Assembly: GCA_025361465.1 (NCBI GenBank)
Contig: JANYAG010000357.1
Location: 1 to 6,712 of the forward strand
Direction: 5' to 3'
Origin: Gemmatimonadota bacterium
GTDB lineage: Bacteria > Gemmatimonadota > Gemmatimonadetes > Gemmatimonadales > GWC2-71-9
Length of the DNA: 6,712 bases
Numbering within the stretch: the stretch's first letter is position 1; the number at the start of each line of letters is the position of its first letter. Positions 1-5,044 of this stretch are shown in pieces. The notes below the pieces were generated by a model. The model saw nothing but the letters and a program-made list of their open reading frames with translations, had not been told where the DNA came from and searched no databases. The translations under genes and the position numbers were made by a program.

Positions 1-141
1 GACACATTCGTCGGCATGTATGTCAATGAGTGGACCGTGGACTACGGCCCCCGTGGCCGGGCCGCGGTGCAGCTCCTCCTGGATCGTGCCGCGGATGCCG
101 GAGTTATTCCGACGAAAATTATGGTTGATTTCGTCGGGTAA
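1..141 (+). CDS. mqnD: Menaquinone futalosine-pathway enzyme, MqnD-like (3' end only)
   Basis: Only the last 46 codons are present; frame 1 is open from the window edge to TAA at 139-141. The residues include MYVNEWTVDYGPRGRAAV followed by LLLDRAADAGVIP. This YVN-(D/E)-(F/W)-T-x-D-x-G-x-x-G-x-x-AV pattern and the closing helix are what I know from the C-terminus of 1,4-dihydroxy-6-naphthoate synthase (MqnD), a periplasmic-binding-protein-like fold that cleaves cyclic dehypoxanthine futalosine in the cytoplasm. The related MqnA (chorismate dehydratase) is the main alternative, but its C-terminus usually lacks this YVN block. No intrinsic terminator is obvious between this stop and the next gene, 111 bases on, so read-through is possible. 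The family is fairly sure; the exact enzyme is an inference from a short piece. Confidence 0.7.
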   Translation, partial: DTFVGMYVNEWTVDYGPRGRAAVQLLLDRAADAGVIPTKIMVDFVG

Positions 142-252
142 TTAACGGCGGTTTTCGCATCCATCGGCACGCCACGGGCTGTCACCGGCACGAGAATGGG
201 TATCTTCTTGATGGATGTGTCGCCTCACCGAGTATCGATCCCGAGAGAATCC

Positions 253-1353
253 ATGAGCCTCGATGTCTCCGATCCACTCGATTCGAGAACAACCGTCACG
301 ACTACGCTGGTAGTGGACGATGAAGAATCCGTCCGCACACACCTCGTCCGCTTCCTCACCAGCATCGGCCATGAAGTCGTCCTCGCGCGCACCGGGGCGG
401 AGGCACTCACAGAAGTCCGCCGACGGAAGCTCACCTGCATTCTTCTCGACGTCCGACTCCCCGATACTTCCGGTCTCGACCTGGCCCCATCGCTACTGGA
501 GCTGGAGCCACACGCCGCCATCCTGATGCTGACCGGCGTCAACGACGCCAAGACAGCGGCCCTGTGCATGCAGCGCGGCGCCGTGGACTACCTGGTCAAG
601 CCGGTGGAGCCACATGACCTCGAACGTGCCATCAGCCGGGCCCTCTCCCGCCGCCGGGAGATGATCGAGCAGGCGCAGACTCAGGCCTGGCTCAAGGGGG
701 AGATTGTCCAGCGCGGTGCCGAGCTGCAGCGTGAGAGGGGCAATCTCGAACGGATCTCCGTGGCGACCCTGGAAGCGCTGGTCAATGCCCTGGAGGCGAA
801 GGATCCCTACCTGAGGGGCCATTCGGCTCGCGTCGCCGATTTCTCCGCCATGGTCGCCGCTGAGCTCGGAATGCCGGACACCCAGGTCGACCTGGTCCGC
901 ACCGCCGGGCGGCTGCACGACATCGGCAAGATCGGGATCCGTGAGTCGATCCTGAACAAGCGTGGCCCGCTCACCCAGGACGAGTTCAATCACGTCAAGA
1001 CGCACGTCGTGATCGGCGCGCAGATCCTGGCGCCACTCACCCACCTGCGCGAGGTCGTCAGCTTCGTCCGCTCGCACCACGAGCGGGCCGACGGCACCGG
1101 TTATCCTGACGGGCTCGACATCAATGCCATCCCTGTCGGTGCGCGCATCATCGCCGCCGCGGAAGTCTACGATGCCCTTACCACGGCCCGGCCCTACCAG
1201 GAGAAGATGACACCCGAGGAGGCCGTCTCGCGCATGCGGGACCTGGTCGGGACCGTGATTGAAGCCGACGTCCATCGGGCCCTGGAAGCGGTGGTCGCGA
1301 AGAACAAGGCGCTGGTATTCCTCGATGACACGGGTGGGGCCATGGACGGCTGA
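253..1353 (+). CDS. Response regulator with HD-GYP domain (predicted c-di-GMP phosphodiesterase)
   Basis: The product is 366 residues from ATG 253. Residues about 15-130 are a CheY-type receiver: acidic pair D22-D23, phospho-acceptor D66 (LLDVRLPD), T94 (LTG) and K116 (VKP). A charged helical linker (about 131-168) leads to an HD-GYP domain: GHSARV with H190, HDIGK with H222-D223, KTH with H251, HHE with H275-H276, then GYP at 283-285. Known members hydrolyse c-di-GMP to pGpG or GMP using a bi- or trinuclear metal site; a partner histidine kinase is not in the window. One position differs: the usual AD-x-x-DA motif reads AEVYDA, so a metal-ligand Asp is Glu304. The in-frame ATGs at 196 and 211 are possible starts, but they lack a spaced Shine-Dalgarno and would add residues before the receiver. 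ATG 253 has GAGAG about 5 bases upstream. Function is inferred from family. Confidence 0.93.
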   Translation: MSLDVSDPLDSRTTVTTTLVVDDEESVRTHLVRFLTSIGHEVVLARTGAEALTEVRRRKLTCILLDVRLPDTSGLDLAPSLLELEPHAAILMLTGVNDAKTAALCMQRGAVDYLVKPVEPHDLERAISRALSRRREMIEQAQTQAWLKGEIVQRGAELQRERGNLERISVATLEALVNALEAKDPYLRGHSARVADFSAMVAAELGMPDTQVDLVRTAGRLHDIGKIGIRESILNKRGPLTQDEFNHVKTHVVIGAQILAPLTHLREVVSFVRSHHERADGTGYPDGLDINAIPVGARIIAAAEVYDALTTARPYQEKMTPEEAVSRMRDLVGTVIEADVHRALEAVVAKNKALVFLDDTGGAMDG

Positions 1354-1355
1354 GT

Positions 1356-1394
1356 GAGGAGCGGGAAGCGAGACCTCGGACTCTCTCGCTCCTC
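1356..1394 (+). terminator. Stem-loop just after the HD-GYP gene, possible weak terminator
   Basis: GAGGAGCG (1356-1363) is the exact reverse complement of CGCTCCTC (1387-1394). An inner alternative pairs AGCGAGA (1367-1373) with TCTCGCT (1384-1390), and the two forms exclude each other. The hairpin starts 2 bases after the stop at 1353. It is followed by CGCGTTTCTCGG, not a real U-tract, so an intrinsic terminator is uncertain; an mRNA-stabilising 3' hairpin would fit equally well. Confidence 0.35.
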
Positions 1395-1433
1395 GCGTTT
1401 CTCGGCCCCACGCCGCGCGCTCACGCACCACGC

Positions 1434-1450
1434 CTGCCGGCGTTCGGCAG
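1434..1450 (+). promoter_or_regulatory. Perfect 6-bp hairpin upstream of the pilin start
   Basis: CTGCCG (1434-1439) and CGGCAG (1445-1450) pair perfectly around a GCGTT loop. The hairpin ends 13 bases before ATG 1464. One base later comes GATACT (1452-1457), which matches 4 of 6 positions of a -10 box and would sit 6 bases from the ATG. It could therefore be an operator dyad or, if transcribed, a hairpin close to the translation start. Nothing shows which; a dyad this short can arise by chance. Confidence 0.25.
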
Positions 1451-1463
1451 CGATACTCCTGCC

Positions 1464-1892
1464 ATGCCTCCCCGCGGCGTCACCCTCATCGAACTGCTTC
1501 TCGTCCTGGTCCTGCTGGCGATTCTCAGTGGCATCGCAGTGCCCCGCGTCGTGACTGTCCTCGACCGCGCGGCGCTTCGTACCGAGACCGCCGGCGTCGT
1601 CTTGGCGCTCGACGCGGCCCGCGGCGCCGCACTGCGCCTGGGGACCGTCACGCGCCTGACCCTGGCCGATAGCAGCTATCGCGTGGATGCCTCCATGCCC
1701 GGCGAGAACGTCACCCCCTGGCAGGCAGCCGGGCCGCTACTTCGAGGCATCCGCCTGACCGGCACGGGACCGCCGATCCTCTTCGCTCCATCAGGAATCG
1801 CGATGGGCGCGGCCAATCGCACCTTGCTGCTGTCGAAGGGAACGGTCACCCGGCGGGTGGTCGTGTCGCGGCTGGGGCGGCTGACATGGTAA
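1464..1892 (+). CDS. Type IV pilin / pseudopilin, GspH-FimT-like
   Basis: The product is 142 residues. The N-terminus is a class III prepilin signal: leader MPPRG, then VTLIE with the conserved Glu at mature position 5, then an unbroken hydrophobic helix to about residue 26 (LLLVLVLLAILSGIAVP). Prepilin peptidase (PilD) would cut after Gly5 and methylate Val6. The rest, about 40-140, is a small beta-rich globular part ending RRVVVSRLGRLTW, in keeping with minor pseudopilins of the GspH/FimT group, which cap type II secretion pseudopili or type IV pili. Length is normal to slightly short for that group. No other pilus or secretion gene lies in the window, so this is an orphan copy, and its machine must be elsewhere. 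There is no Shine-Dalgarno before ATG 1464; the start is chosen because it gives the expected short leader. GspH versus FimT cannot be separated here. Confidence 0.85.
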   Translation: MPPRGVTLIELLLVLVLLAILSGIAVPRVVTVLDRAALRTETAGVVLALDAARGAALRLGTVTRLTLADSSYRVDASMPGENVTPWQAAGPLLRGIRLTGTGPPILFAPSGIAMGAANRTLLLSKGTVTRRVVVSRLGRLTW

Positions 1893-1920
1893 TGCCGCTT
1901 GCCCCCCTGACGCCGTTCGC

Positions 1921-2244
1921 TCAGGCGAGGCGGTATCGCCGGATCTTGGCGAGAAGGGTCGAGCGGGCAACCCCGAGGAGGAGGGCGGCCTTCCGCTTGT
2001 TGCCGCGCGTAAAGCGGAGCATCGCGGCGATGTGGCGTGCCTCGGCGGCATCAAGCGACTCGGGCGTCGGCTGCGCCGAGCCCTCAGTCACCACGAAATC
2101 CGCCGCCGGATCAACGCCCGGTGGCAACGCGCGACCATCATCGTGCACCACGATATGACCGGCGGCGCGGAGGGCCTCGCGCAGGGCAACAACGTCCTCG
2201 CGGTCGGGATCGCCGACGACCAGGCGGACATGCAGGGGATCCAT
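1921..2244 (-). CDS. Small Fis-type helix-turn-helix regulator with mini-receiver-like N-terminus
   Basis: The product is 107 residues from ATG 2244. Residues about 69-107 are a Fis/NtrC-type DNA-binding domain: AAMLRFTRGNKRKAALLLGV then ARSTLLAKIRRYRLA, matching the pattern G-N-(K/R)-x-x-A-A-x-x-L-G-(V/I)-x-R-x-T-L-x-x-K-(I/L). Residues about 5-55 look like the first part of a receiver: strand HVRLVVGD, helix DREDVVALREALRAAG, strand HIVVHDD, then ADFVVTEG where a receiver has its phospho-Asp strand. The Asp is replaced (VVTEG), there is no Thr or Lys motif, and only about half a receiver is present. The role is probably transcriptional regulation, with no known target. The reading frame stays open upstream to 2382, but those extra residues look like translated spacer, and 2244 has a -10-like box at leaderless distance. 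It converges on the pilin gene with 28 bases between stops and diverges from the exoribonuclease gene. Confidence 0.8.
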   Translation of the reverse strand: MDPLHVRLVVGDPDREDVVALREALRAAGHIVVHDDGRALPPGVDPAADFVVTEGSAQPTPESLDAAEARHIAAMLRFTRGNKRKAALLLGVARSTLLAKIRRYRLA

Positions 2245-2251
2245 GCCGCCA

Positions 2252-2257
2252 ATGCTA
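2252..2257 (-). promoter_or_regulatory. -10-like box placing the Fis-type gene as leaderless
   Basis: On the minus strand TAGCAT (2257 to 2252) fits the TANNNT core of a bacterial -10 element and lies exactly 7 bases before ATG 2244. Transcription would then start at or next to the A of the ATG, giving a leaderless mRNA. There is no Shine-Dalgarno in front of that ATG and no convincing -35 box. The same arrangement is present before the gene starting at 5029. Confidence 0.4.
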
Positions 2258-2291
2258 GCGCGAAGTCGCGCCGGGGGCCACCGCGAGGGGG

Positions 2292-2321
2292 TCGACGCAC
2301 ACGCCCCGCCCCGGGTATAGA
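2292..2321 (+). promoter_or_regulatory. Possible sigma-70 promoter for the exoribonuclease gene
   Basis: TCGACG (2292-2297) and TATAGA (2316-2321) each match 4 of 6 consensus positions and are 18 bases apart. They lie about 50 bases before the GTG start at 2374, in a gap otherwise rich in G and C. It is a plausible promoter by eye only. Confidence 0.3.
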
Positions 2322-2364
2322 TTCGGCCCGCCACCCGCAGCGCCGGGGGCGTGGCCAGTCGCCC

Positions 2365-2368
2365 GGAG
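2365..2368 (+). promoter_or_regulatory. Ribosome binding site that sets the GTG start at 2374
   Basis: GGAG lies 5 bases before GTG 2374. It is the clearest Shine-Dalgarno in the window and decides the start of the exoribonuclease gene. The frame is open as far back as 2032, but that stretch runs antisense through the Fis-type gene and its translation shows no domain. Confidence 0.7.
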
Positions 2369-2373
2369 TCCTT

Positions 2374-3387
2374 GTGGAACAACTGCTCGACATCAGCACG
2401 CTTTCAGCCGGCGAGGATGTGCAGCATCCGCTGCTCGTCCTCGAGGTCGTCGCCAGAGGGGGCGAGCACCCGCGCACCACGATGCTCCTCGGCAATCGGA
2501 CCGGCCGGATCGAGACCGCTCCGTTCTGGGCCGGACGCGATGACATGATCCGCGGGCTCGGCAAGGGCATGCTCGTCCAGGTGGTCGGCAAGACCACCAA
2601 GTACCGCGAGGCGTTGCAGCTTGAGGTCACTTCCATCCGCGCACTGCCCAAGGGAAGTGTGCCGCTCGCCGACCTGGTCCCCAGTGTCGGGCCCGTCGAG
2701 CGCTACTGGCAGTTCGTCGATGAAGCGCGGGGCAAGCTCACCGCCACGCGGCTGCGCGCCGTGGTCGACCTCTTCTACACGGACGAGGCCTTCCGCGAAC
2801 GGTATGAACAGTGCCCAGGCGCCCCGGGGACCGGGCACCACGCCTCCCTCGGCGGCCTCCTGCAGCACACCTGCGAAGTCGCGGCGATCGGCCGGCAGAT
2901 GGCCCGAATTGCGAAGGCCGATGACGAACTCGTCCTCGCGGGCGCCCTGCTCCACGACATCGGCAAGACAGAGTGTTACACCTGGGAGACCGGGGTCTTC
3001 GATACCAACGAGCGGGGACGACTGGTCGGACACGTCGTCCAGGGATTGATCATGCTGCGTGAGGCGATCCAGCGCGCCCCGGCACCGCCCTGCACGCCCG
3101 ACGAACAACTGCTCCTCGAGCACCTCATCCTCTCCCACCACGGACAGCTGGAGTTCGGCGCCCCCGTACGCCCCCTGACACTTGAAGCTGAAATTCTCCA
3201 TTTCGCCGACGACGCAAGTGCCAAGACCGCGTCGATCAGCGAGGCCTACGCCTCCGCCGAACTCTTCCCCGGTGACGCGCGCGTCTCATCCAAGCGCGTG
3301 TGGCAACTCGACAATCGGTGGCTGGTGAAGTTGCCGGCGGACTTCGGGAGACACGGAGAACGGAGAACGGACAACGGGGAGCGGTGA
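2374..3387 (+). CDS. yhaM: YhaM-family 3'-5' exoribonuclease (OB fold + HD domain)
   Basis: The product is 337 residues from GTG 2374, close to the usual 310-340 for the family. Residues about 15-90 form an OB-fold nucleic-acid-binding domain (HPLLVLEVVARG, then NRTGRIETAPFWAG). Residues about 150-290 are an HD domain with every expected motif: HHASLGGLLQHT (H155, H156, H165), LLHDIGK (H194-D195), GHVVQG (H220), ILSHHGQLEFG (H255-H256) and HFADDASAK (D279-D280). YhaM of Firmicutes is a metal-dependent 3'-5' exoribonuclease that trims short RNA and DNA in the cytoplasm; the same activity is inferred here. The last dozen residues (GRHGERRTDNGER) are coded by a heptamer repeat and are probably an unstructured, non-conserved tail. 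It stands alone: divergent from the Fis-type gene, with a hairpin 13 bases after its stop. The family call is firm; the substrate is not seen. Confidence 0.9.
   Translation: MEQLLDISTLSAGEDVQHPLLVLEVVARGGEHPRTTMLLGNRTGRIETAPFWAGRDDMIRGLGKGMLVQVVGKTTKYREALQLEVTSIRALPKGSVPLADLVPSVGPVERYWQFVDEARGKLTATRLRAVVDLFYTDEAFRERYEQCPGAPGTGHHASLGGLLQHTCEVAAIGRQMARIAKADDELVLAGALLHDIGKTECYTWETGVFDTNERGRLVGHVVQGLIMLREAIQRAPAPPCTPDEQLLLEHLILSHHGQLEFGAPVRPLTLEAEILHFADDASAKTASISEAYASAELFPGDARVSSKRVWQLDNRWLVKLPADFGRHGERRTDNGER
3353..3380 (+). repeat. Four 7-bp tandem repeats at the 3' end of the exoribonuclease gene
   Basis: The copies are ACGGAGA (3353), ACGGAGA (3360), ACGGACA (3367) and ACGGGGA (3374), followed by a partial GCGG before the stop. 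They encode the charged C-terminal tail. Seven is not a multiple of three, so gain or loss of a copy would change the frame and length of the tail without touching the HD domain. Confidence 0.7.
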
Positions 3388-3389
3388 AT

Positions 3390-3435
3390 CCGAAACAAAA
3401 GAAACGGCCGACCAGGCTAGCTGATCGACCGTTTC
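3390..3435 (-). terminator. Intrinsic terminator acting on minus-strand transcripts
   Basis: On the minus strand GAAACGGTCGA (3435 to 3425) pairs with TCGGCCGTTTC (3411 to 3401) in an 11-bp stem with one G-U wobble and a 13-base loop. It is followed by TTTTGTTTCGG (3400 to 3390), a good U-tract. Read as plus-strand RNA, the wobble becomes a C-A mismatch and what follows is ACATTCC, with no U-tract. The asymmetry says it works mainly on transcripts coming from the right. It may give weak termination for the exoribonuclease gene as well. Confidence 0.6.
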
Positions 3436-3685
3436 ACATTCCGTCGCAAACGCTCGGGGGCGTTGCGCCGAGATGAGCGCTGTGAGTCAGAGTGGCTCGC
3501 GGACCTCTCGCTCACACGGCTCTCCGAGGCGCCGAATCGGAGAGGATGAGACGCGCGAAACGCCCCATCGGTCTTTCCAAGCTACCGATCGGCAAGGATC
3601 GCGCAAGTGCCTGATTCTATTCGGGTTAGCTCACTTCCACTGGACAGGAATGTGGGTTCGAAGTTGCTCCTGCCACGGCGCTTAG
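3401..3685 (-). ncRNA. Candidate structured RNA or long 3' UTR (unidentified)
   Basis: From 3436 to 3818 no reading frame shows a domain or gene-like composition, and this stretch is less GC-rich than its flanks. It is dense in hairpins: 3446-3466 (7 bp, one bulge), 3481-3516 (6 + 4 bp around a 2x2 internal loop), 3520-3544 (CTCTCCGA/TCGGAGAG, 8 bp), 3567-3589 (ATCGGT/ACCGAT), 3605-3636 (5 bp) and 3641-3675 (8 bp, bulged A). The row ends, in minus-strand sense, at the intrinsic terminator at 3390-3435. That would suit an RNA of about 290 bases starting near 3685, or a long 3' UTR of the gene ending at 3819. I could not match it to tmRNA, RNase P RNA, 6S, SRP RNA or a riboswitch I know. Single hairpins of this size occur by chance; the case rests on the series plus the terminator. 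Confidence 0.25.
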
Positions 3686-3690
3686 CGGTC

Positions 3691-3722
3691 TTATCCACGC
3701 ATTGTTGAAATGTTGATCCACA
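3691..3722 (+). promoter_or_regulatory. Two DnaA-box-like sites in an AT-richer patch
   Basis: TTATCCACG (3691-3699) and TGATCCACA (3714-3722) each differ by one base from the DnaA box TTATCCACA. They have the same orientation and are 23 bases apart. Between them TGTTGA occurs twice (3703 and 3711). No replication gene is nearby and two boxes do not make an origin, so this is at most a DnaA-binding or regulatory spot. On the other strand the same bases include GATAAG, which could instead be a -10 box for the candidate RNA. Confidence 0.25.
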
Positions 3723-3738
3723 ATTCCACTTCCCGAAG

Positions 3739-3756
3739 GTGGCGTCCTGACGCCAC
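3739..3756. repeat. 18-base near-perfect palindrome downstream of the secreted-protein gene
   Basis: GTGGCGTC and GACGCCAC are exact reverse complements separated by CT. The site lies 63 bases beyond the stop of the minus-strand gene ending at 3819. Its left arm can also pair with CCACTT (3726-3731), so two hairpins compete. There is no U-tract on either side. It could be a protein-binding dyad or an mRNA 3' hairpin. From here to 3818 I see nothing else. Confidence 0.35.
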
Positions 3757-3818
3757 GCGCATCCCTCGCCGAATGGAGGAATCACCACCCAATCCGTGGC
3801 GTGAGTCCTTCGACGCGC

Positions 3819-4418
3819 TTACCGAAACGGGATTTCCATTCCGCGCGCAAGATGGTCGAGCGCGCGATCGTGTTGCTCGGCGGCGGCATTCACCTGGTTG
3901 ATGGCGGCGGAAATCCTGGCTGAGGCTGGCCCGGCTTTGTCCGGCGTATCGAGGGCCTTGTCACACAGTCCCATCCTGCGGCCGACTTCGGTGAGTGCGG
4001 CCCGGTATTCGACCAGCAGCTGCGTGCCTTTGGGATCGGGAGTGTTCATCGCGGCAATGGCCTGCAGCGTCGCCGAGGATGACCGTTGGGTGGCCAGGCA
4101 CTGGCCGCGCAGCCGGCGGGCCTGCGAACGCTCCACCCCAACGCTCTTGGTGGACTGCGCCCGGGTGATCAGTGACGCCGTGGCCACCGTCGCGGCGAGG
4201 GAATCACGGGTTACCAGCGCCGCCGTTCGCAGCTGCGACTTGATGGCGTCGAGCGGCGCGGCGTTGAGTTGCTTGACCTGCGCGTCAAGCCGCGCTTGCG
4301 CCGCGGCGCGCTGTTCGGGCGTCATCCGTGGCGGGGTGGAGGTCTTTCCCTGGGCCGACAGCGCCGGAAGCGGGGTGACGAGCAGGAGCAGCGAAACGAT
4401 GGCGCGCGATGCGATCAT
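3819..4418 (-). CDS. Secreted helical protein of unknown function
   Basis: The product is 199 residues. The N-terminus is a clear Sec signal peptide: MIASR, a hydrophobic run to about residue 17, then LPALSAQG with likely cleavage after Ala22. No lipobox Cys and no second membrane segment are seen. The mature part is Ala-, Gln- and Arg-rich and mostly predicted helical by eye. It has two cysteines (C107 in RGQCLATQ and C152 in MGLCDKAL), which could form a disulfide in the periplasm. I recognise no family. The start codon overlaps the stop of the upstream gene as ATGA, so the two are one operon and probably translationally coupled. Linking a cytoplasmic-looking protein to a secreted one is unusual for a metabolic pair. 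The start is supported by the signal peptide and the coupling; the function is unknown. Confidence 0.75.
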   Translation of the reverse strand: MIASRAIVSLLLLVTPLPALSAQGKTSTPPRMTPEQRAAAQARLDAQVKQLNAAPLDAIKSQLRTAALVTRDSLAATVATASLITRAQSTKSVGVERSQARRLRGQCLATQRSSSATLQAIAAMNTPDPKGTQLLVEYRAALTEVGRRMGLCDKALDTPDKAGPASARISAAINQVNAAAEQHDRALDHLARGMEIPFR

Positions 4419-5029
4419 GAGTCGATCCCGACTTCGATGTAGCGATAGGAAGGTTCCCCCTCGTCCTCGCCGAGGAAGAGGGCGCCACCGGCGGAAGCCG
4501 CGAACCAGCCAGCGATCAGGCGGCGCGGTCCATCGAGTTCCTGGACGATGGGCGAGAGCCAGCGGCGCAGGTGGCGAAGCTCCGGTGCCCGGCGGCCGAG
4601 TTGGGCCAGCAGCGCTCCACCACCACCGGTTGCGCGGAGGAAGTGCGCCAAGGCCGTCGCGCGATCCTCAAAGCCGATGGCGAGCACCCCAGGTTCGTCG
4701 AGCAGCAGCTCGCCCTCATGGGCGTCGTAGGGACGAGTGTCCAGTCGCGGCCCGAGGAAGATGTACCGGCTCCCCCCGGGAAGCTTCCGTTCCACCACGG
4801 CGGCAGCGGTCTCGGTGGTGAGCCGTCCGGCGTGCAATAGGTCATCATCCGGCAGGACGCCAACGACCCGGGTCCACTCGAGGGCCGCCAAGGCCTGCTC
4901 GATCGGGCATCCGACGGTATCATCGAACGCCAGCACGCGGGGCGCTTCGCCGGCCCGCAGGATGCAGTGGGCGAGCGCTTCAGCACGATCGGCAAAGGTC
5001 TTGATGACCAGCGTGGTCGGGACGGACAT
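4415..5029 (-). CDS. Unknown soluble protein with an internal repeat
   Basis: The product is 204 residues with no signal peptide and no membrane segment, so probably cytoplasmic. I recognise no named domain. Residues 12-26 (FADRAEALAHCILRA) resemble residues 120-133 (FEDRATALAHFLRA): a Phe-x-Asp-Arg-Ala-x-Ala-Leu-Ala-His core occurs twice, each time after a short hydrophobic strand (TTLVIKT and GVLAIG). This suggests a duplicated half-domain of strand plus helix. In the middle are acidic DDD at 61-63 and YIFLGPRLDTRPYD at 89-102. The last part is Gly- and Glu-rich (FLGEDEGEPSYRYIEV). It is the first gene of the two-gene operon and overlaps the secreted-protein gene by four bases. Start ATG 5029 has no Shine-Dalgarno but a -10-like TATCAT 7 bases upstream, fitting a leaderless mRNA. 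The coding call is good; the function is unknown. Confidence 0.75.
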   Translation of the reverse strand: MSVPTTLVIKTFADRAEALAHCILRAGEAPRVLAFDDTVGCPIEQALAALEWTRVVGVLPDDDLLHAGRLTTETAAAVVERKLPGGSRYIFLGPRLDTRPYDAHEGELLLDEPGVLAIGFEDRATALAHFLRATGGGGALLAQLGRRAPELRHLRRWLSPIVQELDGPRRLIAGWFAASAGGALFLGEDEGEPSYRYIEVGIDS

Positions 5030-5036
5030 GGTCGGG

Positions 5037-5042
5037 ATGATA
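5037..5042 (-). promoter_or_regulatory. -10 box for the two-gene minus operon, leaderless spacing
   Basis: On the minus strand TATCAT (5042 to 5037) matches 5 of 6 positions of TATAAT and ends 7 bases before ATG 5029. Transcription would begin at the start codon itself. No good -35 hexamer is seen at 16-18 bases; a palindrome occupies that spacer instead. Confidence 0.45.
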
Positions 5043-5044
5043 GA

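Noticed and set aside
493..1431. Minus-strand reading frame of 312 codons
   Set aside because: Antisense to the HD-GYP gene, which carries all expected motifs; long shadows are common at this GC content.
1906..1925. CCTGA/TCAGG dyad between the convergent pilin and Fis-type genes
   Set aside because: Only 5 bp, it overlaps the stop codon of the Fis-type gene and has no U-tract, so I do not call a terminator.
2032..2373. Upstream extension of the exoribonuclease frame
   Set aside because: It runs antisense through the Fis-type gene, has no domain, and a GTG with a well-spaced GGAG follows at 2374.
2245..2382. Upstream extension of the Fis-type frame to ATG 2382
   Set aside because: The added 46 residues look like translated spacer and would overlap the exoribonuclease start; ATG 2244 starts right at the receiver-like strand.
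3650..3675. tRNA-like T-arm string TGTGGGTTCGA
   Set aside because: It resembles the T-arm of a tRNA-Gly, but the 3' half of the stem does not pair and there is no acceptor, D or anticodon arm; most likely chance.
3473..3685. Small plus-strand (3473-3685) and minus-strand (3582-3788) reading frames in the gap
   Set aside because: No ribosome binding site, no domain and non-coding-like composition; the hairpins explain the region better.
3898..4821. Plus-strand reading frame of 307 codons
   Set aside because: It crosses both minus-strand genes of the coupled operon. Its translation turns into Arg/Pro/Gly-rich sequence; the minus frames show a signal peptide, ATGA coupling and an internal repeat.
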